64,000 bases of DNA. Origin: Nocardia nova NBRC 15556 (lineage in GTDB: Bacteria > Actinomycetota > Actinomycetes > Mycobacteriales > Mycobacteriaceae). The stretch lies in NCBI RefSeq assembly GCF_001613005.1, contig NZ_BDBN01000041.1:16927-80926 (forward strand). Reading direction: 5' to 3'. The translations under genes and the position numbers were made by a program. A model generated the notes under the pieces. The model searched no databases. It had not been told where the DNA came from and saw nothing but the letters and a program-made list of their open reading frames with translations. Positions 51,389 to 60,123 of this stretch are shown here, one piece after another (the first letter of the stretch is position 1; each line of letters starts with the position of its first letter).

Positions 51389-52301
51389 CCATCACCGGAT
51401 CGTGGTGTTGGGCGTGGGAGTAGGCGCCGGTGTCGAGGTCGTGCAGCAGGGTAGGGCCGGTGGGTGTCCAGCCGAGGAGCTCCTGAGTGCGGGCGCTGGA
51501 AGCGGGGAGGTCCATACCGAAGAAGCCGCCGAGCCAGCCGAAGTGAGCGGGCACGTCCTGGGCTGCGACCGACGTGACGGGGACGTCGAGGGCCCGGCCG
51601 ATCGCCTCGGCGATCTGTCGTGTGGGGACACCTTCCTCTCCGACGACGTGCAGGATCGCGCCCGCCGACGCCTTCTCCAGTCCGAGACGGACGAGTCGTG
51701 CGGCGTCGGAGCGGTACACCGCCGGCCAGCGGTTCGTCCCCTCGCCCACGTAACCAGCGACGCCTTTCTCGCGGGCGATCGCGACGAGTCTGCTCATGAG
51801 CCCGTTGTCACCGACGCCGTGCGTGGTCGGGGCGAACCGCACCGCGACCACGTGCACATCGCGGCTGAGATAGCCCAGCGCAAGGTTCTCGCCACCGCCG
51901 CGGGGTGTATCGACACCGTGGAACGGTGAGGCGTCGTCCTCTGTGAGAGTGCGGCCGCCGATGGGCATGATGCCGGAAGCGAACAGGAACGGTCGGCCCG
52001 AATCGGCGAGCGTCTCTCCGATCGCCTCGATCGCGGCTCGCTCGGCGCGGTTGGACACCGCGGGGTTGTCGAAGTCATGTTTGTTCGCCAGATGGATCAC
52101 CGCCTCAGCATCTGCGGCACCTGCGCGGATACCGGTGAGGTCGTCGAGGTCACCGCGCCGGACCTGGGCGCCCTTGGCCGCGAGCGCGGCGGCGGTGGCG
52201 TCGGAGCGGGCGAGGCCGGTCACTTCGTGACCAGCGGCGAGTAGTTCGTCGACCGTGGGGGAGCCGATCCAGCCGGATGCTCCGGTAACGAAGACGCGCA
52301 C
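51378..52301 (-). CDS. NAD-dependent epimerase/dehydratase (extended SDR)
   Basis: 307 residues, GTG start. MRVFVTGASGWIGSPTVDELLAAGHEVTGLARS gives the TGASGWIG cofactor motif; AVIHLANKHDFDN and FLFASGIMPIGG follow. The usual YxxxK is not obvious (the aligned region reads GGGENLALGYLSRD), so it may be a variant or nucleotide-binding reductase like those acting on methylglyoxal or flavonol-type ketones. The 3' end overlaps the inverted repeat at 51350-51388. Confidence 0.83.
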   Translation of the reverse strand: MRVFVTGASGWIGSPTVDELLAAGHEVTGLARSDATAAALAAKGAQVRRGDLDDLTGIRAGAADAEAVIHLANKHDFDNPAVSNRAERAAIEAIGETLADSGRPFLFASGIMPIGGRTLTEDDASPFHGVDTPRGGGENLALGYLSRDVHVVAVRFAPTTHGVGDNGLMSRLVAIAREKGVAGYVGEGTNRWPAVYRSDAARLVRLGLEKASAGAILHVVGEEGVPTRQIAEAIGRALDVPVTSVAAQDVPAHFGWLGGFFGMDLPASSARTQELLGWTPTGPTLLHDLDTGAYSHAQHHDPVMGSR

Positions 52302-52565
52302 GAGCAGTCTCTTTCTCGATGGGAGATGTGGCGGATGACGGTCATCGAAACGGTTCGGTGATGTCAGCTACTGCCATCAGCCTAACACGCTATGACAGTG
52401 ACTGTCGTCGTATGCTGTCGAACATGGGCACGGGCGAAGACCGAGAAGTCGCGGCACAGCGTGATCAACGCTCCCAGAACCCATTCGGCCACCCCGCGTC
52501 GTGCGCGCCGCGCGCATACGACAGCAGCACCCCCTCGGGCAATGCGCCCGCCCAGCCGTCGGCGC
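52302..52565. other. Intergenic scar between dehydratase and cysteine-synthase-like gene
   Basis: About 260 bp. It contains an operator-like palindrome (52394-52406), an ATG at 52424 whose frame (MGTGEDREVAAQRDQ) resembles only the first residues of a regulator, and, on the - strand, a coding-like tail ending at 52465. No complete gene can be drawn. Confidence 0.45.
52394..52406. promoter_or_regulatory. Orphan operator palindrome GACAGTGACTGTC
   Basis: Perfect 13-base palindrome, 93 bp upstream of the dehydratase start. Such sites are normally bound by a divergent TetR regulator, but the expected regulator gene is absent here. Confidence 0.5.
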
Positions 52566-52575
52566 TCAGATCGCC
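52465..52575 (-). pseudogene. Short coding-like remnant
   Basis: A - strand frame reads DLSADGWAGALPEGVLLSYA and ends HDAGWPNGFWER at TGA 52465. It looks like the natural C-terminus of a protein but has no upstream start (an in-frame TGA lies shortly before) and is in a different frame from the cysteine-synthase-like gene. Probably a leftover of a deleted gene; I cannot name the family. Confidence 0.25.
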
Positions 52576-53897
52576 GGTGGCGCTGCCCTTTCCAGCTCGA
52601 ACCCGGCATCACGCCAGGCGACGATGCCGCCCGCGAGGCTTGCCGCCTCGTAGCCCGCACGAGCGGCCGTGGCGGCGAAGCGGCGGGACAGATCACCCAC
52701 CGGACAGACGAAAACCACCGGGCGCGAACGGGAGAACGGCACCCCGTGGGCGAACATGTCGTCCAGCTGGTCGTCGCGAATATTGATCGCGCCCGGGATG
52801 TGCCCGATCCGGTAGGCCATCGCGCCGCGGGTGTCGACGATCGTCGGGCGGCTGGTGGCGTCGAGTTCGCGCAACTGGTCCGCCGACAGTTCGCGGACGG
52901 TGTGCAGTTCCGCGTCGGTGGGCGCCGCCACAGCCGAACCCGTGCGGTCGAACAGGTCCGGGCGGCGTTTCTTGATGTAGGACAGATACGGTTCGATGCG
53001 GTCGCACACGATCAGCACCGCCACGATCGGCGTCGGCCGCGGCGGCAGCTCGCGCAACACCTCCAGCGCGGCGGCGTATCCGGCGCCGCTGGTGGGGCCG
53101 GCGAGAATGCCGTAGCCGGTGGCCAATTCGAGGGTGGCCTCGATCGCCCGGGTTGCGTCGATCGTCACGATCCGGTCGTAGAACTCCGGCTGGAACAGCC
53201 CCACATCCCACATCTCGGTTTCCGACCGGATGCCGGGAATGAAGTCACCGCGCTGCGACACGACCGCGATCGTGCGCAGGTCCGGATGGTGTTTGCGCAG
53301 ATAGGTGGCGGTGCCGCGGGTGGAACCGGTGGTGCCGAGTCCGCCGATGAGATAGTCGGCGCCCAGTCCGGCGGCCGCCAGGTCCTCGTGGATCTCGCGC
53401 CCGGTGCCGTGATAGTGGGCGTCGATGTTCTTCTCGTTGGTGTACTGCGACGGATGATGGTAGGCGCCGGGACTTTTCGCCATCATCGTCTCGATCACCG
53501 AATACACGTCGTTGGGTGTGGTCGGATCCGGGCATTCCGACAGTCCCGGCAGCTCCTCGATCCGCGTGCCGAACAGCTGCAGCAGATCGCGCACCTCGTC
53601 GACCTTGATCCGGTTGGTCACCGCGTGCAGGCCCACACCGCGGCGGGCACCCAGCAGCCGCAACGCCTTGGCGGTGTTGCCGCTGGAGGCCTCGATGAGT
53701 GTCTGCCCGCGCCCGGTGATCTCGTCGAGCTCGTCGCGGATCATGCCCCAGGCGACGCGGTCCTTCACCGAACCGAACGGGTTGTAGAACTCGAGTTTGG
53801 CATACAGTTGCACCCCGGGCAGCCGGTGCACGGCCGGGTCCAGGCGCAGCAGGGGCGTGTCACCGATCAGATCGGTGATGTCGTCGTAGCGCATCAC
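52566..53897 (-). CDS. Cysteine-synthase-like PLP enzyme fused to rhodanese
   Basis: 443 residues. Residues 1-330 are a fold-type II PLP enzyme: TPLLRLD, NPFGSVKDRVAWGM (PLP Lys45), EASSGNTAKALRLLGARRG, GGLGTTGSTRGTATYLRK (phosphate loop) and GYGILAGPTSGAGYAAAL. Residues 345-440 are a rhodanese: TIVDTRGAMAYRIGHIPGAINI with active-site Cys in VFVCPVGDLSRRFAATAARAGYEA. The design suits a beta-replacement reaction fed by a protein persulfide. Last gene of a four-gene coupled operon; the ATG overlaps the upstream stop. Confidence 0.9.
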   Translation of the reverse strand: MMRYDDITDLIGDTPLLRLDPAVHRLPGVQLYAKLEFYNPFGSVKDRVAWGMIRDELDEITGRGQTLIEASSGNTAKALRLLGARRGVGLHAVTNRIKVDEVRDLLQLFGTRIEELPGLSECPDPTTPNDVYSVIETMMAKSPGAYHHPSQYTNEKNIDAHYHGTGREIHEDLAAAGLGADYLIGGLGTTGSTRGTATYLRKHHPDLRTIAVVSQRGDFIPGIRSETEMWDVGLFQPEFYDRIVTIDATRAIEATLELATGYGILAGPTSGAGYAAALEVLRELPPRPTPIVAVLIVCDRIEPYLSYIKKRRPDLFDRTGSAVAAPTDAELHTVRELSADQLRELDATSRPTIVDTRGAMAYRIGHIPGAINIRDDQLDDMFAHGVPFSRSRPVVFVCPVGDLSRRFAATAARAGYEAASLAGGIVAWRDAGFELERAAPPAI

Positions 53898-55342
53898 GGC
53901 CTCCCGGGGCGGTATTCGGCGTCGGGCACCACGTGGAAGCCGTCGTCGCGGTAGTCGACGGCCAATTTCGGCGGCAGGGGATGCATCGATGCGCGCGCTG
54001 CCGACAAATCCATGTGATAGGCGCCGGTATTCGGGAAGACCAGCAGATCACCGGGCTGCGGCAGCCGCGGCAACCACACCTTGTGATTGCTGATCAGATC
54101 GCGTTCCAGGCACAGGTGCCCGCCGATGTACACCCCGACCGGCCCGCCGGGATCCTTGACAGGGCGGTCGCCGGATTCGGGTCCGGGCAGCAGCAGCGGA
54201 TCCACCATCACCTCCTGGTCGGCGGGCGTGATCGTGTCACGCCCGATATCGACGGTCACCACCGTGCTGCCGTCGGCCGTGCGCTTGACGAATTCCACTC
54301 CCGCCACCGTGATCCCGGCATGATCGGCCAGCGCCTTCCCCGGTTCGCACCACAGTTCCAGCAGGTTGTCGGCGAGTACCCGGGCCAGCGGTTGCCCGCC
54401 GTGGGCGGCCAGTGGCGCGCCGAGCAGGTCGTCGAGCATCCGTGGCCCCGGCATCGTGTTGGCGTATTTGTGGAAGATCGGGATGCCGTGCGCGCCGGTG
54501 TCGTCGATCGTGTATCCGAAGGTGTTGCCGGCCCAGCTCATCGGCTCCCCGCGCCCGACGAGCGAATCCCGCAGCGCCAGCGCGTAGCGGTCGAACCGGT
54601 CGGCGTCGGCGGTGAACACCTGCCGGAACCCGCCGCCGATATCGAGCACCGTGGGGGCCAGGCCGTGGGCATAGGCGCGTTCGATCCAGTCCAGGCACGC
54701 CTCCACCGCCCGCACCCGTTCACCGATATCTCCGGAATCGAGGTGAAAGGCGAAGCCGCGCAATATGATCCGGTCTCGGCTCGCGGCCAGTAACGCCAGT
54801 TGTTCGGCCACCTCGTCGGGGCCGATGCCGAATCGGCTCACCGCCGACTGTCCGCCGGGGACGGGGAAGCCGCTCAGCCGCAACAGCACCGGGATCGGCG
54901 CGGACGAGGTGGCCAGGCCGGCCAGCTCGCGCAATTCCCACGGATTGTCCACGTTCACCGTCGCACCGGAACCGGCGAGTGCGGTGAGCAATCGCCTGCC
55001 CTTCGGTCCGGTCACCTCGATATCGTCGGGCGCGAAACCCACCTCGCGGGCCGCGGCGAGTTCCTGCGCCGAGGCCACGTCGACGCCGATACCGGCTCGG
55101 TGCGCGGTCGCCAGTAACGCTCTCGAATGATTCACCTTGTGCGCGTAGCAGATCCGATGCCGTAGCCGATGCCGCACCGGTACGGCCCGCAGTCGTCGCA
55201 GATTGTCGAGATAGACCTGCGGGAACAGCAGATGCGCGGGTGTGCCGAACCGGGCGACGGCCGCGGTGAGGGCGTGCGGGCAGTCGAGGTAGGCGCGGAC
55301 CAGGGGATGCAGCAGCGCCGGTAACGCGGGCGGTGCGCTCAT
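53894..55342 (-). CDS. Fold-type III PLP decarboxylase-like enzyme (Y4yA-like)
   Basis: 482 residues from ATG at 55342. Alanine-racemase/ornithine-DAP decarboxylase barrel: CYAHKVNHSRALLATAHRAGIGVDVAS with PLP Lys69, GFAFHLDSGD, LDIGGGFRQVFT and CEPGKALADHAGI; the C-terminal barrel has GGHLCLERDLIS, the position of the Cys/Asp pair that completes the dimer active site. It should decarboxylate (or otherwise act at C-alpha of) an amino acid adduct. It resembles the Y4yA-type branch of rhizobial plasmids, which also sits beside a cysteine-synthase homologue. Overlaps both neighbours by ATGA. Confidence 0.86.
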   Translation of the reverse strand: MSAPPALPALLHPLVRAYLDCPHALTAAVARFGTPAHLLFPQVYLDNLRRLRAVPVRHRLRHRICYAHKVNHSRALLATAHRAGIGVDVASAQELAAAREVGFAPDDIEVTGPKGRRLLTALAGSGATVNVDNPWELRELAGLATSSAPIPVLLRLSGFPVPGGQSAVSRFGIGPDEVAEQLALLAASRDRIILRGFAFHLDSGDIGERVRAVEACLDWIERAYAHGLAPTVLDIGGGFRQVFTADADRFDRYALALRDSLVGRGEPMSWAGNTFGYTIDDTGAHGIPIFHKYANTMPGPRMLDDLLGAPLAAHGGQPLARVLADNLLELWCEPGKALADHAGITVAGVEFVKRTADGSTVVTVDIGRDTITPADQEVMVDPLLLPGPESGDRPVKDPGGPVGVYIGGHLCLERDLISNHKVWLPRLPQPGDLLVFPNTGAYHMDLSAARASMHPLPPKLAVDYRDDGFHVVPDAEYRPGRP

Positions 55343-56652
55343 CCCGCCGGGTCCGGGGCCGCGAGGGTCGGAACGTAACCGCTGTCGCGCAACGCTTCGA
55401 AGGCTCGGTGCCGGTTGCGGGCGCTGCGGAATTCGGCGCGCACCCGCTTGCTGATCAGATCGATCTCGTGCACCGCGATCTGCATCGATTCCAGCACGCC
55501 GCCGATGGTGCGCACACAATGTTTGCAGTTCATATCCGGCACATAGAACAGATGCTCTGCCGTTCCCGCGAGATCGCCTGTGACATCGGCTGTTTCGACG
55601 ATGTCGAGTCCGGCCACGGTGTGGGTGAACAGGTCCACGAACCGATCGACCACCTCGGGCAGCAGACTGTAGTGTTCGCCGTCGATGCGATGCGGCATCG
55701 CCGCCAGGCACGACGGGCGCACGCCCGCCGGCAGCAGTGCGTATTGGCGTGAGATGAGGTCGAGTTCGTCGTGATACTTGCCGATGGCCGCCTCCACCGA
55801 CAGGTTTTCCTCGGTCGTGGCGCGCCGCATCACGGTGTGCGCGTCGTGGATGGTGGCGTCCTTCATCGCGCGCAGGGTGGCGATGGTGTCGGCGGTGTAG
55901 CGGACGGTGCCGTCGGGCTGGGTGTCGAAGGCGGCCGCGATCATGCCGCGCCGATAGCTGGAGGCCTGCTGCTCCCAGTACCAGCGGGTGGCGACCGCGG
56001 CGAAAATGCCGGAATCGCGCAGCCCGCGGGCGAATTCGGTAGCGGTCCGGTACGGAGTCGCGGCGGCGAGCAGCGCGTGCTGTGCCAGTGCCCGGCCGGT
56101 GGCTTCGATACCGACGCGGAAGATGTCGATCGGATCCTGATCGGTGGTGGTCGCGCCCAGCACCGCGCGATCGTGCGGGGTGAGCGCGGCGATCCGTTCG
56201 GCCAGTGCGGTATCGGCCTCGAGGCTGTGCCACAGGGCCAGCACGGTTTCGCGGACCGCGACCGGCACGATCGGCCCGAGACCACCGGCGCGAACGTGGC
56301 CGGTATTGGGTATGCCGTCGCTGTCGGTCCACACCACCCGATGGGTGGCGCTGGTGACCTGATCGGCACGGCACGGGCGCATGAACGATTCCAGATACAT
56401 CCGCTGCGACAGCGTCAGGTGGCTGCCCGGCTCGGGTCGCACCGGCGTGCGGGTCACCGCGATGGTGCGCGCCGCCGTGGGTGCGGCGGTGGTGAACAGG
56501 CCGGGACGGGCCAGTTCGGCGAGAATCCGGGACGCGCTGCGGCGGTCGTAATCCACTGCGTTGCTTTCGGGTGCGCTGCCGGCGTCGGACCCGGACTCCG
56601 GTTCGGGGGCGGCGGTGGAGACGGCTGCGGCGGTTTCGCGGCGTGTGGTCAT
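55339..56652 (-). CDS. Unknown protein with C-terminal heavy-metal-associated (CxxC) domain
   Basis: 437 residues from ATG at 56652 after GGAGG. Residues 1-365 are soluble and mostly helical with no family I recognise; recurring features are RMYLESFMRPCRADQ, HRVVWTDSDGIPNTGHVR, RWYWEQQASSYRRGMIAAAFDTQPD and MRRATTEENLSVEAAIGKYHDELDLISRQY. Residues 368-430 form an HMA-like fold: FYVPDMNCKHCVRTIGGVLE (Cys376, Cys379) through RHRAFEALRDSGY. The Cys pair could bind Cu/Zn or carry persulfide. Coupled on both sides to PLP enzymes. Confidence 0.82.
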   Translation of the reverse strand: MTTRRETAAAVSTAAPEPESGSDAGSAPESNAVDYDRRSASRILAELARPGLFTTAAPTAARTIAVTRTPVRPEPGSHLTLSQRMYLESFMRPCRADQVTSATHRVVWTDSDGIPNTGHVRAGGLGPIVPVAVRETVLALWHSLEADTALAERIAALTPHDRAVLGATTTDQDPIDIFRVGIEATGRALAQHALLAAATPYRTATEFARGLRDSGIFAAVATRWYWEQQASSYRRGMIAAAFDTQPDGTVRYTADTIATLRAMKDATIHDAHTVMRRATTEENLSVEAAIGKYHDELDLISRQYALLPAGVRPSCLAAMPHRIDGEHYSLLPEVVDRFVDLFTHTVAGLDIVETADVTGDLAGTAEHLFYVPDMNCKHCVRTIGGVLESMQIAVHEIDLISKRVRAEFRSARNRHRAFEALRDSGYVPTLAAPDPAG

Positions 56653-58070
56653 CGGACCTCCGTGGCGATGGTGGTGAGGCAACCGAGGAAACGGTCGATC
56701 TCCTCGGCCGTGGTGTAGACGTGAGTACTCACACGCACCGAATCAGTCTCGGCCGCAACCATTTCGGCGTCGTCGCTCGCGGTGCCGGTGGGGACGCAGT
56801 GCGCGCCGGTGCGCACTAGGAAACCCAGTTCCGCGAGCACGAAGCCGAGATCGGTGGCGGTGATCCCGTCGAGGGTGAACGACACGATGCCGTACCCGGT
56901 GTCGCAGGGGGCGTGGCCGGGGCCGGGCAGCAGGCGCAGCCCGGGTAGTGCGCGCATGCCGTCGAGGAGGCGGCGGGTCAGCATCCGGTTGTGCCGTTCG
57001 ACGGTGTCGATGCCGATCGAGTCGAGTACCCGCAGGGCGGCGCCGAGAGCGAGGATGCCCGGGATGTTGTGGGTTCCGCCTTCGAGTCGATGCGGCATCC
57101 GAGCCGGCAGCAGCGCCGAATCGCGCACGCTGACACCGGAGTTGCCGCCCGGCAGGAACGGGCTCAGCTGGTCGTGGATGCGGCGGTGGCAGAACAGCAC
57201 CCCCGTGCCGGGCGCGGCGAACATCTTGTGCGCCGACAGCACCGCGAAATCCGCGCCCAGCTCACGCACATCGATCGGGATGTGCCCGGCGCTCTGGCTG
57301 CAGTCGAAACACACGGCCACCCGTGGGTCGATGCGGCCGCGCAGCTCCTCGAGAGTGGTGCGCGCGCCGTAGACGTGGTGCAGATGGCTGAGGGTCAGCA
57401 GCCGGGTGCGCGGCCCGAGTTTGGCGGCGATGTCGTCGATATCGGCCTCGCCCAGTGCGGTGGTCCGATAGGGGACCAGCCGCACCCGGCGGCCGAAGTG
57501 GGCGAGTGTGGCCCGCAGCTGCAGCCACGGATACACGTTGGAGGCGTGATCGCGTGGGCTGTAGAGGATTTCGTCGCCGTCGGCGAGGGTGGTCAGCCCC
57601 CAGGCGAGGGCGACCGCGTTGAGGCCGGCCGTGGCGCCCGCGGTGAACACCACCTCGTCCGGCTCGGCGTGCAGGAAGCGGGCGGTATCGGCGCGGACCT
57701 GTTCGATCGCGCGCGTCAGCGTCGTCGCCCACGGGTAGGTGCCACGGCCGGAATTGGCGGTGTGGCGGCGGTGATAGCCCTCGATCGCCTCGATCACCGG
57801 CAGCGGTTTCTGCGTGGTCGCGGCGCTGTCCAGATAGACCGGTCCGTCGCCGGTGAGCGCGGGGAAGAGATCGCGGACGGCCGCCGGGGCGGTGGCCTCG
57901 CCGACCGGGCGGCAAGGCGAACACGCAGGGGGTGAGGAGATCCGGGCGATGGAGTGCGCGGGAGTGGGTGCGGAGGCCGGGGCGCTCGCCGGGTGGGCGT
58001 GCGCGGGCCGAGGGATCGGCGACCGCAACGTGACGCTCCCTTCGGCTCGTACGCTGGCGACCACATCCAC
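56649..58070 (-). CDS. SufS-like cysteine desulfurase / aminotransferase class V
   Basis: 473 residues if GTG at 58070 is used; a TTG at 58028 is also possible. An Ala/Pro-rich N-terminal extension of about 65 residues with a CSPC motif precedes the class V aminotransferase fold: YLDSAATTQKP, GTYPWATTLTRAIEQVR, SPRDHASNVYPW, LSHLHHVYGART, DCSQSAGHIPIDV and LSAHKMFAAPGTG (PLP Lys282). RTGAHCVP contains Cys425 at the place of the SufS catalytic Cys (RTGHHCAQP). It should release sulfane sulfur from cysteine onto Cys425. First gene of the four-gene operon. Confidence 0.87.
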   Translation of the reverse strand: MDVVASVRAEGSVTLRSPIPRPAHAHPASAPASAPTPAHSIARISSPPACSPCRPVGEATAPAAVRDLFPALTGDGPVYLDSAATTQKPLPVIEAIEGYHRRHTANSGRGTYPWATTLTRAIEQVRADTARFLHAEPDEVVFTAGATAGLNAVALAWGLTTLADGDEILYSPRDHASNVYPWLQLRATLAHFGRRVRLVPYRTTALGEADIDDIAAKLGPRTRLLTLSHLHHVYGARTTLEELRGRIDPRVAVCFDCSQSAGHIPIDVRELGADFAVLSAHKMFAAPGTGVLFCHRRIHDQLSPFLPGGNSGVSVRDSALLPARMPHRLEGGTHNIPGILALGAALRVLDSIGIDTVERHNRMLTRRLLDGMRALPGLRLLPGPGHAPCDTGYGIVSFTLDGITATDLGFVLAELGFLVRTGAHCVPTGTASDDAEMVAAETDSVRVSTHVYTTAEEIDRFLGCLTTIATEVR

Positions 58071-58175
58071 GATACCTATCGCCGCGGTCTCCTTCGAAGC
58101 CGGTCGCGGACAACGCTTTTCACCGGTCGATCGTCCAGAACCGCGAATCGTGGCCGGAGCAGGCCGGTTTCGCGA

Positions 58176-58706
58176 TCAGTTGCCGGCCGGGTCGGGACCG
58201 CCGGGATTGCACATCGCCTGGACGGTGGCCTGGTAGCCGACGGCCGGGCGCCACGGTTCCAGATTCCAGCTCGGCTTGTTCGGTGCGACCATTCGCGCCC
58301 ACACCCAATGGCATTGGAACTGGTCGTACATGCCGGGCGAATCGGCGTCGGGGGAGTCGGCGAGCACCTCCGACCAGGCGCGGTCCAGGGCGGTGGGGAA
58401 TTGGTCGGCGCGACCGGCGGCGGTCGGATAGACGTGCAGGCGGCGGCCGTCGGGGTCGTCGGTCCATTCGGTGTGATCGATCAGCGGGCTGCCGGCGAAC
58501 GGATCGGTGGTGGGTTCGGCGGGCGGCGCGCTCGTCGGTGCCTCGGAGGTGCGCACGGCAGTGGTCGTGGTTGCGGGCGCGGGGGATTCGGTGCTCGCCG
58601 AGTCGTCACCGCATCCGGCGACCGCGAACACGGCCGACACCACCAACGCTGCCGCCGCGGCCCCTCGCGGCCCGCGACCGGGTGCTCGTCGTGCCCCCGA
58701 CCTCAT
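58176..58706 (-). CDS. DUF2599 lipoprotein
   Basis: 176 residues with a signal peptide and lipobox (AALVVSAVFAVAGC), a Thr/Pro/Ala linker, and a DUF2599 domain: PLIDHTEWTDDPDGRRLHVYPTAAGR, PGMYDQFQCHWVWARMVAPNKPSWNLEPWRP and a final CNPGG. Two domain cysteines probably form a disulfide. Found in mycolata as an exported protein of unknown role. It lies upstream of the desulfurase operon on the same strand with a 105-bp gap. Confidence 0.88.
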   Translation of the reverse strand: MRSGARRAPGRGPRGAAAAALVVSAVFAVAGCGDDSASTESPAPATTTTAVRTSEAPTSAPPAEPTTDPFAGSPLIDHTEWTDDPDGRRLHVYPTAAGRADQFPTALDRAWSEVLADSPDADSPGMYDQFQCHWVWARMVAPNKPSWNLEPWRPAVGYQATVQAMCNPGGPDPAGN

Positions 58707-58837
58707 CCGCGTCCCTTTCGACGTCGCGATCCACCGTCGCCGCTCACGCTACCCGCCACGCCCGGGTGCACCGGAACCGGCGGGGCCGCGCGCCCGTGTT
58801 GCCCGAATACCGCCGGGAGTCGACGTAGAGTGGGAGG

Positions 58838-59926
58838 GTGGCCGCTCAGTTGACCAAGGGACAGGTGGATCGTCTGACCCACGACGAGGTCGTCGTATCC
58901 GTCCGGCACAGCGAACCCGTCGATGTCTCGGCGCTGCTGCTGAATTCGGCCGGCAGGGTCCGTGACGAGACCGATCTGATCTTCTACAACCAGCCCGCAG
59001 CGCACGGGGTGCGCCTGGCCTCCGGCCGCCCGGAGTTGTCGATCGGATTGCGTTCGCTCCCACCGGAAATCGAGCATGTGCGCATCGTGGCCTCGCTCGA
59101 GGATCAGCAGGATCGCTTCGGCGATCACGCGCCGCCGCAGCTGATCGTGGCCGATTCGAGCGGAAATGCGGTGTACGAGTACACCGTCGACGGCCTGGGT
59201 GAGGAACCGGCGGTGATCGTCGCCGATCTGGACCGTGTCGGCAGCACCTGGCAGGTGCGCCCGCTCGGGCACGGATTCCCGGCCGGGTTCGCGGCGCTGG
59301 TGACCGCGCACGGTGTCGCGGTGGGCGGCGGGGCCGACGAGTTGCCTTATCGCGGACCGGCGGTGCTGGCGCCCGGTCAGGAGGTGGCGCTCAGCCAGAT
59401 CCGCAAGGGTGAGCTGTCGATGGTGAAGATGGGTGTCGGATGGGATCCGATGAAGGTGCACGGCCCGCGCGGGCTGCGCGCCCTCGAGATCGACCTGGAC
59501 GCCTCGGCGCTGCTGTTCGTCGGGCAGACACTCGTGGATGTGGCGTTCTACCAGCAGCTTTCCTCCCGTGACGGTGCGGTGCGCCACTCCGGGGACAACC
59601 TGACCGGCGACGGTAAGGGCGACGACGAGGTCATCACCGTGGACCTGGCCCGGCTGCCGGCGCAGGTGACGTCGGTGGTCTTCGTGGTCACCTCCTATGC
59701 GGGGCATACCTTCGAACGCATCCGAAACGGCTACTGGCGTATGATCGACGGTTCCTCGACCGCCGAGCTGGCGCGGGGCAATCTGCGCGGCGGTGGGCCG
59801 CACACCGGCATGGTGGTGGCGAAGGTGTATCGCGACGGCGGCGTGTGGCGGGTGGCCTCGATCGGCGCCCCCATCCAGGCCGGGCATCCGGTGGAGGCCG
59901 TCCCGCTGGTGACACCGACGCTGTGA
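58838..59926 (+). CDS. Protein with two TerD domains
   Basis: 362 residues, GTG after GGGAGG. TerD features occur twice: LLLNSAGRVRDETDLIFYNQPAAH with GLRSLPPEIEHVRIVASLEDQ in the first half, and GWDPMKVHGPRGLRALEIDLDASALLF, DGAVRHSGDNLTGDGKGDDEVITVDLARLPAQVTSVVFVVTSYAGHTF in the second. The acidic DNLTGDGKGDDE loop is the TerD calcium site. TerD proteins belong to tellurite/phage/stress response systems at the membrane surface. Here the double form is next to a HAD-like protein, a recurrent ter partner class. Confidence 0.93.
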   Translation: MAAQLTKGQVDRLTHDEVVVSVRHSEPVDVSALLLNSAGRVRDETDLIFYNQPAAHGVRLASGRPELSIGLRSLPPEIEHVRIVASLEDQQDRFGDHAPPQLIVADSSGNAVYEYTVDGLGEEPAVIVADLDRVGSTWQVRPLGHGFPAGFAALVTAHGVAVGGGADELPYRGPAVLAPGQEVALSQIRKGELSMVKMGVGWDPMKVHGPRGLRALEIDLDASALLFVGQTLVDVAFYQQLSSRDGAVRHSGDNLTGDGKGDDEVITVDLARLPAQVTSVVFVVTSYAGHTFERIRNGYWRMIDGSSTAELARGNLRGGGPHTGMVVAKVYRDGGVWRVASIGAPIQAGHPVEAVPLVTPTL

Positions 59927-60123
59927 GCCGTACCGCGAGCCAGTGATTTGCCAGGGCTGGTGTGCGCGGCCCCGCATCCCTACTATGACCTCTCGCGGGA
60001 CCGGCCCAGGAAAGATGGGGCTTGTCCGGCACAATCGGTACCTGGATGGTGGCGGTACCCATCGGCTGTGCCCCGCGGGTGTGGCCGATGTGGGTGTTGA
60101 GGAGAGTGGACCGTAGGGGCGAG

